NCBI GenBank assembly: GCA_002708825.1
Contig: PAPF01000027.1
Location: 31,502 to 95,501 of the forward strand
Length of the DNA: 64,000 bases
From: Phyllobacteriaceae bacterium
GTDB lineage: Bacteria > Pseudomonadota > Alphaproteobacteria > Rhizobiales > Rhizobiaceae
Direction of reading: 5' to 3'
Positions 44,848 to 56,561 of the stretch are shown here, piece by piece (within the stretch, counting starts at the first letter, position 1; every line of letters starts with the position of its first letter). The position numbers were made by a program, and so were the translations under genes. The notes beneath the pieces were generated by a model. That model saw only the letters and a program-made list of their open reading frames with translations, had not been told where the DNA came from and searched no databases.

Positions 44848-44955
44848 TCAACGATCCCCGCCCGGATCGTCGAAATTGAACCTGTAGGCACCGTAGAGCA
44901 GCACCGCGACAAAACCGGCGCCAAGCGTGACGACAATCAGTTCGAGCAGGGCCAT
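44848..44955 (-). CDS. 35-residue membrane peptide
   Basis: An ATG at 44955 with GAAGGAG 10 nt upstream opens a 35-codon frame ending at a TGA at 44848. The peptide is one hydrophobic helix (about residues 3-23, ELIVVTLGAGFVAVLLYGAY) followed by a charged tail ending GGDR. It follows the DUF465 gene by 22 nt in the same direction. Good ribosome site, clean hydrophobicity and operon position argue that it is a real small membrane protein of unknown function. Confidence 0.65.
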   Translation of the reverse strand: MALLELIVVTLGAGFVAVLLYGAYRFNFDDPGGDR

Positions 44956-44977
44956 GAGATTTACTCCTTCCGCCCGG

Positions 44978-45160
44978 TCAGACCGGCACGTTGCGCTTGA
45001 GACGGGTCTCTATGCCCTCGATCCGTTCGCGGATGCGCAGGCGTAGCTTCTTCAGGGCCTGGATGCGCAGGTTGTCCGGCATCGGACGGGTCTGTTCCTG
45101 CTGGATCTTGGCTTCCAGGATCGAGTGACGCGACCACAGGGCATTGAGATGATTCCACAT
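44978..45160 (-). CDS. DUF465 (YdcH-like) small protein
   Basis: A 60-residue, mostly helical, charged protein. The pattern LWSRHSILEAKIQQEQTRPMP followed by LRIQALKKLRLRIRERIEGIE matches DUF465, whose members form short coiled coils. GGAGG lies 7 nt before the ATG at 45160, which I prefer to the in-frame start at 45178. It diverges from the OxyR-like gene across about 110 nt and precedes the 35-residue membrane peptide. Function unknown. Confidence 0.8.
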   Translation of the reverse strand: MWNHLNALWSRHSILEAKIQQEQTRPMPDNLRIQALKKLRLRIRERIEGIETRLKRNVPV

Positions 45161-45241
45161 GTCTGGTCCTCCAGTCATTTGCCGACACTGGACAGGTGGG
45201 AATCCGCAATTGATAGTTCCAATTCATTGTCTATATTCATT

Positions 45242-45260
45242 CGATAGTTTGAAACTATCG
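45242..45260. promoter_or_regulatory. OxyR-type operator half (ATAG-N7-CTAT)
   Basis: CGATAGTTT-G-AAACTATCG is a perfect 9-bp inverted repeat centred 19 nt before the OxyR-like start codon. It contains ATAG-N7-CTAT exactly, the known OxyR half-operator. Further ATAG (45213) and CTAT (45231) tetramers lie upstream but not at the full consensus spacing. Autoregulation, and control of the divergent small genes, is inferred. Confidence 0.65.
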
Positions 45261-45269
45261 GGATGAGCG

Positions 45270-46205
45270 ATGCGGTTTCGCCCCTCGGCTCGGCAACTGG
45301 AATATCTCGTCGCGCTCGCCGACCTGCGCCATTTCGGGCGGGCGGCGAAGCGCTGCGCCGTCTCGCAGCCAACTCTTTCGGTACAGTTGCGCCAGATCGA
45401 GGAACGGCTTGGAACGAGCCTGTTCGAGCGCGACTCCGCACCGGTGACGCTTACCCCGGCTGGCGAAAGGACGGTCGCCCTGGCGCGCGACATCCTGGCC
45501 GCCTTGGACGCCATGGCGGCGGCGGCGTCAGGCGGGGAAGCCAATCTCGGCGGCCGGCTGCGGCTTGGCGCGGCGCCGACCTTCGGCCCCTATTTCCTGC
45601 CGCGCCTCCTGCCCGTGCTGCATGGCCGGTATCCGTCGCTGGAAATCTTCATCCGCGAGGAACAGCCTGCATTGCTAGAAGAGGCCATCGCGGAAGGGGA
45701 GACCGATTGCGCCATCGGCCCGGACCCCCATCAGGGCGACCGGCTGACCTTCGTCCGACTCATGGAGGAGGAACTCTTCCTCGGCCTGCCGGCCGATCAC
45801 CGGCTCGCTTCAATGTCCGCCATCCCCGTTTCCGAACTGTCCGGCGAAAGGATGATGACGCTCGGGCGCGGCCACTGCCTCAATGAGAATGTCAGGGCGC
45901 TGGCGCTGGAGGCCGGCGCCGCGCTGCGCGAGGACTACGAGGGAACGAGCCTCGACGCATTGCGCCAGATGGTGTCCATCGGCATGGGTCTGACCCTGTT
46001 CCCGGCCCACTACGCCGCCTCCGAGTTCGGCCGTGAGGATGCCGTGGTTCTGCGGCCGCTGGCCGGAAGACGCCCGGTTCGCACGATCGGCCTGTTCTGG
46101 CGGCGCGGAAGCGTGCGCGATGGCCACTTCCGCGCGCTCGCCTCGATCTGCATGGAGGTCGTTTCCGCGAATACGGCCGGCCAACCGCGAAAAGACGGCG
46201 CCTGA
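45270..46205 (+). CDS. oxyR: LysR-family regulator, OxyR-like
   Basis: Peroxide-sensor-like regulator of 311 residues. Helix-turn-helix at about 20-50 (FGRAAKRCAVSQPTLSVQLRQIEERLG) and a LysR substrate domain. The sensing segment GRGHCLNENVRALALEAGA keeps the peroxidatic cysteine (C203, equivalent to E. coli C199), but the resolving position nine residues later is alanine (A212). It may therefore form another oxidised state, such as a sulfenic acid or a mixed disulfide. An ATAG-N7-CTAT palindrome lies at its promoter. It converges on glpK with 7 nt between the stops. Confidence 0.85.
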   Translation: MRFRPSARQLEYLVALADLRHFGRAAKRCAVSQPTLSVQLRQIEERLGTSLFERDSAPVTLTPAGERTVALARDILAALDAMAAAASGGEANLGGRLRLGAAPTFGPYFLPRLLPVLHGRYPSLEIFIREEQPALLEEAIAEGETDCAIGPDPHQGDRLTFVRLMEEELFLGLPADHRLASMSAIPVSELSGERMMTLGRGHCLNENVRALALEAGAALREDYEGTSLDALRQMVSIGMGLTLFPAHYAASEFGREDAVVLRPLAGRRPVRTIGLFWRRGSVRDGHFRALASICMEVVSANTAGQPRKDGA

Positions 46206-46212
46206 CGCGCGC

Positions 46213-47700
<1,488 letters not shown>

Positions 47701-47767
47701 GCAACAAGGCCCCCGATCATGAATTGAACCGCGATCCTGCCGGACAATTCCGCACCCGGCAAGAAGT

Positions 47768-47793
47768 GCGGCCGGGCGCGAGCGCCCGGCCGC
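47768..47793 (-). terminator. Hairpin between glpV and glpK
   Basis: GCGGCCGGGCGC (47768-47779) and GCGCCCGGCCGC (47782-47793) form a perfect 12-bp stem on a two-base turn, directly after the glpV stop. No T-run follows. It probably stabilises glpV mRNA and limits read-through to glpK. Confidence 0.6.
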
Positions 47794-47807
47794 CGGCCGT
47801 CAGGCCA

Positions 47808-49532
47808 TTACTGCCAGGACTTGATCAGCTCGTCATAAGAGACGGTCTGCGGCTGCTCGTCCTCGTTTTCCAGCTTTGCCTTGGGCGCGCCTTCCTGGCT
47901 CAGCCAGTACTCCGGATCGCGCTCCTCGTTGAGCTTCGGACCAAGGTCGCCCTGCACGCCGGCGCGCTCCAGGCGTTCCAGCACGCGCTCCTGCGCCTCG
48001 CAAAGCGCGTCGAGCGCTTCCTGCGGGGTCTTGGCGCCGGACATGGCATCGCCGATGTTCTGCCACCAGAGCTGTGCCAGCTTCGGATAGTCCGGCACGT
48101 TGGTACCCGTCGGCGACCACTGCACGCGGGCCGGCGAACGGTAGAACTCGACAAGGCCGCCGAGCTTCGGCGCGCGCTCGGTGAACGAGTCATGCTGGAT
48201 GGTGGATTCGCGGATGAAGGTCAGGCCGACATGGCTCTTCTTCACGTCCACCGTCTTGGAGGTGACGAACTGGGCATAGAGCCAGGCCGCCTTGGCACGG
48301 TCGACCGGGGTCGACTTCATCAGCGTCCACGAACCGGCATCCTGGTAGCCGATCTTGGTGCCTTCCGACCAGTAGACGCCATGCGGGCTGGGCGCCATGC
48401 GCCACTTCGGCGTGCCGTCCTCGTTCATGACCGGCAGGCCTTCCTTGACCATGTCGGCGGTGAACGCGGTGTACCAGAACATCTGCTGGGCAATCTCGCC
48501 CTGGGCAGGCACCGGGCCGGCTTCCGAGAAGGTCATGCCGGCAGCCGCCGGCGGCGAGTACTTGTTGAGCCATTCGATGGCCTTGGTCACCGCATAGACG
48601 GCGGCCGGCGAGTTGGTCGCACCGCCGCGTGCCACGCAGGAGCCGACCGGCTGGGAGTTCTCGTTGACGCGGATGCCCCATTCGTCGACCGGCAGGCCGT
48701 TCGGCTCACCCTGGCTGCCCATGCCGGCCATCGACATCCAGGCATCGGTATAGCGCCATCCAAGCGAGGGGTCCTTCTTGCCGTAGTCCATGTTGCCATA
48801 GACCTTGGACGGGCCGCCGGCATAGGACATGTCGCGGCCGGTGAAGAATTCGGCAATGTCTTCATAGGCCGACCAGTTCACCGGCACGCCAAGATCGTAG
48901 CCATACTTTTCCTTGAAGTCGGCACGCGTCTTCTCGTCGTTGAACCAGTCGTAGCGGAACCAGTAAAGGTTGGCGAACTGCTGGTCGGGAAGCTGGTAAA
49001 GCTTGCCGTCCGGACCCGTGGTGAAGCTCGTGCCGATGAAATCGGCGAGATCAAGGTTCGGGTTGGTCACGTCCTGGCCTTCGCCGGACATCCAGTCGGT
49101 CAGGTTGCGCGCCTGCTGGTAGCGCCAATGCGTGCCGATCAGGTCGGAGTCGTTGATATAGGCGTCGTAGATGTTCTCGCCCGACTGCATCTGCGTCTGC
49201 AGCTTTTCCACCACGTCGCCTTCGCCGATCAGGTCATGCGTGACCTTGATGCCGGTGATCGCGGTAAAGGCCGGCGCCAGCACCTTCGATTCATACTCGT
49301 GGGTCGTGATGGTCTCGGAAACGACCTTGATCTCCATCCCCTGGAAGGGCTGGGCCGCGTCCACGAACCACTGCATTTCGGCTTCCTGGTCGGCGCGCGA
49401 CAGCGTGGACATGTCGCCGATCTCGCTGTCGAGGAAGGTCCTGGCCTCTTCCATCCCGGCAAAGGCCGGGCCGCTCATCAGGCCGGCGAGCAGGGCGAGC
49501 GCCGTTGTCGTTTTCAGGTTCATCAGCTTCAT
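47808..49532 (-). CDS. glpV: Glycerol ABC transporter substrate-binding protein
   Basis: Periplasmic binding protein of 574 residues, unusually large as in the rhizobial GlpV group. The signal peptide spans about residues 1-25 (cut after GPAFA). The mature protein has the extracellular solute-binding fold, with AKVLAPAFTAITGIKVTHDL-type N-lobe and a C-terminal tryptophan-rich end (ELIKSWQ). It captures glycerol for GlpPQ/ST. Hairpins on both sides of the gene suggest that its message is processed and kept at a higher level than its neighbours. Confidence 0.92.
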   Translation of the reverse strand: MKLMNLKTTTALALLAGLMSGPAFAGMEEARTFLDSEIGDMSTLSRADQEAEMQWFVDAAQPFQGMEIKVVSETITTHEYESKVLAPAFTAITGIKVTHDLIGEGDVVEKLQTQMQSGENIYDAYINDSDLIGTHWRYQQARNLTDWMSGEGQDVTNPNLDLADFIGTSFTTGPDGKLYQLPDQQFANLYWFRYDWFNDEKTRADFKEKYGYDLGVPVNWSAYEDIAEFFTGRDMSYAGGPSKVYGNMDYGKKDPSLGWRYTDAWMSMAGMGSQGEPNGLPVDEWGIRVNENSQPVGSCVARGGATNSPAAVYAVTKAIEWLNKYSPPAAAGMTFSEAGPVPAQGEIAQQMFWYTAFTADMVKEGLPVMNEDGTPKWRMAPSPHGVYWSEGTKIGYQDAGSWTLMKSTPVDRAKAAWLYAQFVTSKTVDVKKSHVGLTFIRESTIQHDSFTERAPKLGGLVEFYRSPARVQWSPTGTNVPDYPKLAQLWWQNIGDAMSGAKTPQEALDALCEAQERVLERLERAGVQGDLGPKLNEERDPEYWLSQEGAPKAKLENEDEQPQTVSYDELIKSWQ

Positions 49533-49570
49533 GTTTTCCTCCCGGGGTTAAGAAGCTTGGGGCAGTTGGT

Positions 49571-49601
49571 GCCGTCCGGCGAACGCAACGCGCCGGACGG
49601 C
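49571..49601 (-). terminator. Hairpin between glpU and glpV
   Basis: GCCGTCCGGCG (49571-49581) and CGCCGGACGGC (49591-49601) pair perfectly around a 9-nt loop. On the operon transcript it lies after glpU and before glpV, at the 5' side of the binding-protein message. Confidence 0.55.
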
Positions 49602-49615
49602 GTCAGGCATGCCGG

Positions 49616-49888
49616 TCACACCCAGCGGAAGACCGCCGCGGCGTAGACCAGGCAGACGATCAGCGCGCCCCATTGGGGCTGGCTGAGGAGTCCGAGCCAG
49701 GCCAGGTTGATGAAGGCCGAGCCCAGAAGGGTGATGAAGAGGCGGTCGCCGCGCGTCGTCTCGATGCGCAGCACCCCCGTGCGCGGCGTTTCCGGATAGC
49801 GGATCGCCAGGATCGAGAACGTGACGAGCAGCGCCGCGATGACGGCGAAGAAGATTGCGGTCGGAACGGTCCAGGCCATCCAGTCCAT
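49616..49888 (-). CDS. glpU: GlpU, DUF2160 membrane protein
   Basis: A 90-residue membrane protein with two to three helices (about residues 5-25, 45-65 and 70-88; FFAVIAALLVTFSILAI and LFITLLGSAFINLAWLGLL). This DUF2160 gene occurs in rhizobial glp ABC operons between glpQ and glpV. Role in transport is not established; it may be an accessory permease subunit. The start at 49888 (MDWMAWTVP) has AGGAGAATAACC upstream. It begins 22 nt after glpQ. Confidence 0.85.
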   Translation of the reverse strand: MDWMAWTVPTAIFFAVIAALLVTFSILAIRYPETPRTGVLRIETTRGDRLFITLLGSAFINLAWLGLLSQPQWGALIVCLVYAAAVFRWV

Positions 49889-49910
49889 GGTTATTCTCCT
49901 CCCTGATTGC

Positions 49911-51633
<1,723 letters not shown>

Positions 51634-51634
<1 letters not shown>

Positions 51635-52710
51635 CAGGCGGCCTCCCCCTTCACGCGCCAGTCGTCGGCGTAGACGTTCACCTTTTCCGGCTGGAAGACG
51701 ACGCGCGTCATGTCCGTGCCGATGGCTTCGTCCTCGCGCGCGATGATGTTGATGTCGCTGCCGAAGAATTCCGCCCGCACGATCTTGTGGCGGCCGACAT
51801 CCTCCACCCGGCGGATGCGCACCGGCAGGCCCTCGCTCGCCGAAAGGCGGGCATGTTCCGGCCTCACCCCGATCGCCACATTGCCCGACAGCGGTCCGTA
51901 GCCACGGGCGAGCGGCACGGCCGCCCCGTTGACATGCGCCGTGCGCCCCTCCACCCGCGCCGGGATGATGTTCATGCCCGGAGATCCAATGAAGAAGCCG
52001 ACGAAGGTGTGCTCCGGCGTCTCGAACAGGTCTTCCGGCGTGCCGATCTGCACCACCCGCCCGTCGTACATGACGACAACCTTGTCGGCGAAGGTCAGGG
52101 CCTCCGTCTGGTCGTGCGTGACGTAGATCATGGTATGGCCGAACTGTCGGTGCAGGCTTTTCAGCTGCGTGCGCAACTCCCACTTCATGTGCGGGTCGAT
52201 GACCGTCAGCGGCTCGTCGAAGAGAAGCGCGTTGACGTCCTCGCGCACCATGCCGCGCCCCAGGCTGATCTTCTGCTTGGCATCGGCCGTCAGGCCGCGG
52301 GCCTTGCGGTCCAGTTCCGCCTCCATGCCGATCATCTGCGCGATTTCCTGCACGCGTGCGGCGATGGTGGCAGCGTCGGCGCCACGGTTCTTGAGCGGAA
52401 AGGCAAGGTTCTGGCGCACAGTCATCGTGTCGTAGACGACGGGGAACTGGAACACCTGCGCGATGTTGCGTTCGGCGGTCGGCGCATGGGTCACATCCTG
52501 CCCGTTGAACAGGATGCGCCCCCGGCTTGGCGTCAGCAGGCCGGAAATGATGTTGAGCAGCGTGGTCTTGCCGCAGCCCGATGAGCCGAGCAGCGCATAG
52601 GCCTCGCCGTCGGTCCACACATGGTTGAGTTCCTTCAGCGCCCAGTCGTCCTCGCCTTGCGGGTTGGCAAGATAGGAATGGGCCAGGTTTTCAAGCGTGA
52701 TCTGTGCCAT
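51634..52710 (-). CDS. glpT: Glycerol ABC transporter ATP-binding protein GlpT
   Basis: ATPase of 358 residues in the MalK/UgpC group: Walker A LLGSSGCGKTTLLN, LSLG-like signature in KQKISLGRGMV, Walker B NALLFDEPLTVID and H-loop YVTHDQTEA, followed by an OB-type regulatory domain from about residue 240. The signature departs from classic LSGGQ, consistent with a divergent partner of a second ATPase. It works with GlpS, so the transporter uses two different ATPase subunits. Confidence 0.93.
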
Positions 52711-52722
52711 GACGCCCTCCCC

Positions 52723-53811
52723 TCACGCGGCAATCGCATAGGCTGCGGGAACGACGAGCTGGCCGTCCTCGGCGAAGATGTAGACATGGGCCGGATCGAG
52801 CCAGACCGCGAGCGGCTCGCCGATCGTCAGGTCGTGCACGCCATGGATCAGGCCGACCCATTTTTCCCCGTGATGGTCGAGATGGATGAAGGTCTCCGAC
52901 CCGGTGATCTCGGTGATTGCCAGCGTCGCCGTGAACTTCATGGCGTCCGGCGTGTGGTGCTTCACTTCCAGATGGTTGGGACGGAAACCGGCCAGGTAGC
53001 GCCCGTCGGCAACCTCCGCCAGCTTGCCCGCCGCCGCCACCGACTGCCCGTCGCCGAACAGGAGCCGGTTGCCGGTCTTGGAAATGGGCAGGAAATTCAT
53101 CGGCGGATCGGAGAAGACACGCGCCGTGGTCGCATCGACCGGCTTGCGGTAGACCTCCGGCGTGCGCCCGAACTGTGTCACCCGCCCTTCCCACAGCGTC
53201 GCCGTGTTGCCGCCGAGCAGGAGCGCCTCTTCCGGTTCCGTCGTCGCATAGACGAAGATCGACCCGGCCTCCTCGAAAATCTTCGGGATCTCGACGCGCA
53301 ACTCCTCGCGCAGCTTGTAGTCGAGATTGGCCAGCGGCTCGTCGAGCAGCACGAGACCGGCATTCTTGACCAGCGCCCGGGCAAGCGCGCAGCGCTGCTG
53401 CTGTCCGCCCGAAAGCTCCAGCGGCTTGCGGCCCAGCATCGGCGTCAGTTTCATCATTTCGGCGGTCTTCTTCACCGCCGCGTCGATCTCGGCCGCGCCC
53501 TTGCCCATCAGCCGCAGCGGGCTGGCGATGTTGTCGTAGACGCTCATCGAGGGATAGTTGATGAACTGCTGGTAGACCATGGCGACGGCGCGGTCCTGCA
53601 CGCGCATGCCGGTCACGTCGTCGCCGTTCCACAGGACGCGGCCCGTCGATGGCCGGTCCAGCCCCGCCATCAGCCGCATCAGCGAGGTCTTGCCCGACAG
53701 CGTCGGCCCGAGCAGCACGTTCATCGTGCCGTTCCGCAATTCAAGGGTCGTGGGATGGATATGCGTCCGCCCGCCCACCACTTTCGAGACCCTGTCGAGT
53801 ACCAGTGTCAT
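52723..53811 (-). CDS. glpS: Glycerol ABC transporter ATP-binding protein GlpS
   Basis: ATPase of 362 residues: Walker A LLGPTLSGKTSLMR, signature LSGGQQQRCALARAL, Walker B LVLLDEPLANLDYKLREEL and, where the switch histidine is expected, VYATTEPEEALLLGG, with threonine/glutamate instead of the usual THDQ. So one of the paired ATPases looks degenerate at the H-loop, a point shared with an asymmetric heterodimer idea. The C-terminal regulatory domain is present. It follows glpD by 21 nt and leads the transporter genes. Confidence 0.93.
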   Translation of the reverse strand: MTLVLDRVSKVVGGRTHIHPTTLELRNGTMNVLLGPTLSGKTSLMRLMAGLDRPSTGRVLWNGDDVTGMRVQDRAVAMVYQQFINYPSMSVYDNIASPLRLMGKGAAEIDAAVKKTAEMMKLTPMLGRKPLELSGGQQQRCALARALVKNAGLVLLDEPLANLDYKLREELRVEIPKIFEEAGSIFVYATTEPEEALLLGGNTATLWEGRVTQFGRTPEVYRKPVDATTARVFSDPPMNFLPISKTGNRLLFGDGQSVAAAGKLAEVADGRYLAGFRPNHLEVKHHTPDAMKFTATLAITEITGSETFIHLDHHGEKWVGLIHGVHDLTIGEPLAVWLDPAHVYIFAEDGQLVVPAAYAIAA

Positions 53812-53832
53812 TCGAGCCTTCTCCTCCAGCGC

Positions 53833-55437
53833 CTATTCCGCTGCCGCCGATGCGTCCGCAGCGCGCCTGCCATCCATCCAGCCTTCCAGTGCGCTGATCT
53901 GGGCCTGCGTCATGCGCAGGCCGAGCTTGCTGCGCCGCCAGACGACATCCTCGGCCGTGCGCGCGAATTCCCGATCCATCAGCCATTCGGCTTCGCGCTC
54001 GCTCAGCCCCGCGCCGAAGTCCCGGCCCAGGTCCCCGGCGCTCTTCGCGTCGCGGAGCACGGCAAGGGCCTCGGTCCCGTAGGCGCGCACGAGCCGGGCC
54101 GCCTGACGCTCATCGAGGAAGGGATAGGCCTGGCAAAGCCTCGCCCGCAGCGCCGGCACGCCATCGACGGGAAAGTCGCCGCCAGGCAGCGCGGCACCGG
54201 CCGTCCAGGGGCCCGGCAATCCGGGGAAATGGGGCGCGATACGCTCCATCGCGCTTTCAGCCAGCCGGCGGTATGTGGTGATCTTGCCGCCGAAGATGTT
54301 GAGGATGGGCGCTCCGGCCTCGTCATCGACCTTGAGCGTGTAGTCGCGCGTCGCCGCCGTGGCGGAACTGGCGCCGTCGTCATAGAGCGGGCGCACACCG
54401 GAATAGGTCCACACGATGTCGTCCTTGGTGACCGGCGTCCGGAAATATTCCGACGCGAAGGCACACAGGTAGTCGCGCTCCTCGGGCGTGCATTCCGGCT
54501 TCACCGACGGATCGTCATGCTCCTTGTCGGTCGTCCCGATCAGCGTGAAATCGTCCTCGTAGGGAATGGCGAAGATGATGCGCCCGTCACGGCCCTGGAA
54601 GAAATAGCACTTTTCATGATCGTAGAGGCGCCGGGTGACGATATGGCTGCCCCGCACCAGCCGGACGCCTTCCGACGTGTTCAGCCGGGCTTTCGTGGCG
54701 ATGATGTCGCCGACCCATGGCCCGCCCGCATTGACCAGCATGCGCGCGCGCACCTGCCGGCGTTTGCCGGTCTCGGTATTCTCGAGCGTGACGGTCCAGC
54801 CGCCGTCCACGCGGTCGGCGGACATGACCTTCGTGCGGACCATGATCTGCGCGCCGCGCGCCTGCGCATCGCGGGCATTGAGCACGACGAGGCGCGAATC
54901 CTCCACCCAGCAATCGGAATATTCGAAGGCCTTGTGGAATTCCTCCTTCAAGGGCGCACCTTCCGGCGTGCCGTCGAGGTCGAGCGTCGTGGTGCCCGGC
55001 AGGATCTTGCGTCCGCCGAGATGATCGTAGAGGAACAGCCCGAGCCGGATCATCCAGGCCGGCCGCCGCCCCTTCATCCACGGCATGACCGTGTTGAGCA
55101 GGCGCGAGGCCGGCGTCTCGGAATCGAAACGCATGCCCGGATGGCAAGGCAGCACGAAGCGCATCGGCCAGGAGATGTGCGGCATGGCGCCAAGCAGCAC
55201 CTCGCGCTCGATCAGCGCCTCGCGAACCAGCCGGACCTCGAAATATTCAAGATAGCGCAACCCCCCGTGAAACAGCTTCGTGGAAGCCGAGGATGTCGCC
55301 CATGCCAGGTCGTTCATCTCCGCCAGGCCGACCGACAAGCCACGGCCGGCGGCATCACGCGCAATGCCGCAGCCATTGATGCCGCCCCCGATGACGAACA
55401 GATCGAACGCCGAATGTTGTTCCGGCCCGCTTGGCAA
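53833..55437 (-). CDS. glpD: Aerobic glycerol-3-phosphate dehydrogenase
   Basis: FAD-dependent, membrane-associated dehydrogenase of 534 residues that oxidises glycerol-3-phosphate to dihydroxyacetone phosphate and passes electrons to quinone. FAD fold: DLFVIGGGINGCGIARDAAGRGLSVGL near the N-terminus; GGLRYLEYFEVRLVREAL and the C-terminal helical domain with GLSEREAEWLMDREFARTAEDVVWRRSKLG match GlpD. First gene of the glpD-STPQUV-K operon; the divergent glpR is 296 nt away. Confidence 0.96.
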   Translation of the reverse strand: MPSGPEQHSAFDLFVIGGGINGCGIARDAAGRGLSVGLAEMNDLAWATSSASTKLFHGGLRYLEYFEVRLVREALIEREVLLGAMPHISWPMRFVLPCHPGMRFDSETPASRLLNTVMPWMKGRRPAWMIRLGLFLYDHLGGRKILPGTTTLDLDGTPEGAPLKEEFHKAFEYSDCWVEDSRLVVLNARDAQARGAQIMVRTKVMSADRVDGGWTVTLENTETGKRRQVRARMLVNAGGPWVGDIIATKARLNTSEGVRLVRGSHIVTRRLYDHEKCYFFQGRDGRIIFAIPYEDDFTLIGTTDKEHDDPSVKPECTPEERDYLCAFASEYFRTPVTKDDIVWTYSGVRPLYDDGASSATAATRDYTLKVDDEAGAPILNIFGGKITTYRRLAESAMERIAPHFPGLPGPWTAGAALPGGDFPVDGVPALRARLCQAYPFLDERQAARLVRAYGTEALAVLRDAKSAGDLGRDFGAGLSEREAEWLMDREFARTAEDVVWRRSKLGLRMTQAQISALEGWMDGRRAADASAAAE

Positions 55438-55514
55438 CGGCTCCTCCCACAGGTTTCCGTCAGAAGCTGTTAACTAACACATTCCAACAGAAATGAAAAC
55501 ATAACACTTTCTAA

Positions 55515-55538
55515 TTTGTTCGTTTTGGACTGGTTCGT
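55515..55538. promoter_or_regulatory. Possible GlpR operator in the glpD-glpR gap
   Basis: TTTGTTCGTT at 55515-55524 matches the GlpR half-site WATKYTCGWW at nine of ten positions, and GTTCGT recurs at 55533-55538, 15 bases on. The whole gap (55438-55733) is AT-rich and gene-free. Assignment relies on the E. coli consensus. Confidence 0.35.
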
Positions 55539-55733
55539 CAATAATCTTTGAATTTCAACAACCTGGCGGCCGAAATCACGCCATTTTCGCACATGCGAAA
55601 CGATTTATTTTCCGATCGTGACCGGGTAGACCCCGATTGCGAACGCAAATTTGACAAATAGCGCGCAATAACGAAGATTTATGGCAGAGAAACCCGAGTC
55701 GGACGTGGTCTGGCGGAGAAGGAAGGGGCCGCC

Positions 55734-56501
55734 ATGTCGCAGAGTTTCCGCCAGACCGAGATCCTGGAAATCGCGCGGCGCGACGGACGCGTCACCGTCG
55801 AAGGCCTGGCCGACCACTTCCGCGTGACCCAGCAGACGATCCGCCGCGACCTGAGCGAACTGGCCGATGCCGGAAGGCTGGAACGCGTTCATGGCGGCGC
55901 CATGCTGCCGTCAGGCACGACCAATATCGGCTACGAGGACCGGCGCGGACTGAACGAGGCGGAGAAGACACGGATTGCCAAGGCCTGCGCGGCGCGCATT
56001 CCCGAGGACATTTCCGTCTTCATCAATATCGGCACCAGCACGGAAGCCGTGGCCCGCCAGCTTGTCCATCACCGCAACCTTCTGGTGGTCACCAACAACA
56101 TCAACGTGGCCAATATCCTGGCGACCAATCCCGACTGCCAGGTCATCGTCACCGGCGGCACGCTGCGCCGTTCCGATGGCGGCCTGGTCGGCGATCTGGC
56201 CACGCAGACGATCATGCAGTTCAAGTTCGATCTGGCGGTGGTCGGCTGCTCGGCCATCGACCAGGACGGCGACATGCTGGATTTCGACATCCAGGAGGTC
56301 AATGTCTCGAAATCGATCCTGCGCCAGGCCCGCAAGGCCTATCTCGTCGCCGACCATTCCAAGTTCCAGCGAACCGCACCGGCGCGCATCGCGTCGCTGT
56401 CGGCCATCGACGCCTTTTTCACCGACCGCCCGCTCACGCCTGCATTGACCCGCCAGTGCGAGGACTGGACGACGGAAGTCGTCATCGCGCCGTCAGCCTG
56501 A
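55734..56501 (+). CDS. glpR: GlpR, DeoR-family glycerol-3-phosphate repressor
   Basis: Repressor of 255 residues: DeoR helix-turn-helix at about 5-55 (RVTVEGLADHFRVTQQTIRRDLSELADAGRLERVHGGA) and a sugar-phosphate binding domain with INIGTSTEAVARQL, VTGGTLRRSDGGLVGD and the C-terminal VADHSKFQRTAPA. Senses glycerol-3-phosphate in this family. Divergent from glpD, hence probable controller of the whole operon. Confidence 0.94.
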   Translation: MSQSFRQTEILEIARRDGRVTVEGLADHFRVTQQTIRRDLSELADAGRLERVHGGAMLPSGTTNIGYEDRRGLNEAEKTRIAKACAARIPEDISVFINIGTSTEAVARQLVHHRNLLVVTNNINVANILATNPDCQVIVTGGTLRRSDGGLVGDLATQTIMQFKFDLAVVGCSAIDQDGDMLDFDIQEVNVSKSILRQARKAYLVADHSKFQRTAPARIASLSAIDAFFTDRPLTPALTRQCEDWTTEVVIAPSA

Positions 56502-56561
56502 CCGGCTGCCGCCCGGGCGGGAGGGGAAATCCCCGCCCCGTCCGGTTGCCGGTTTCCTCCG

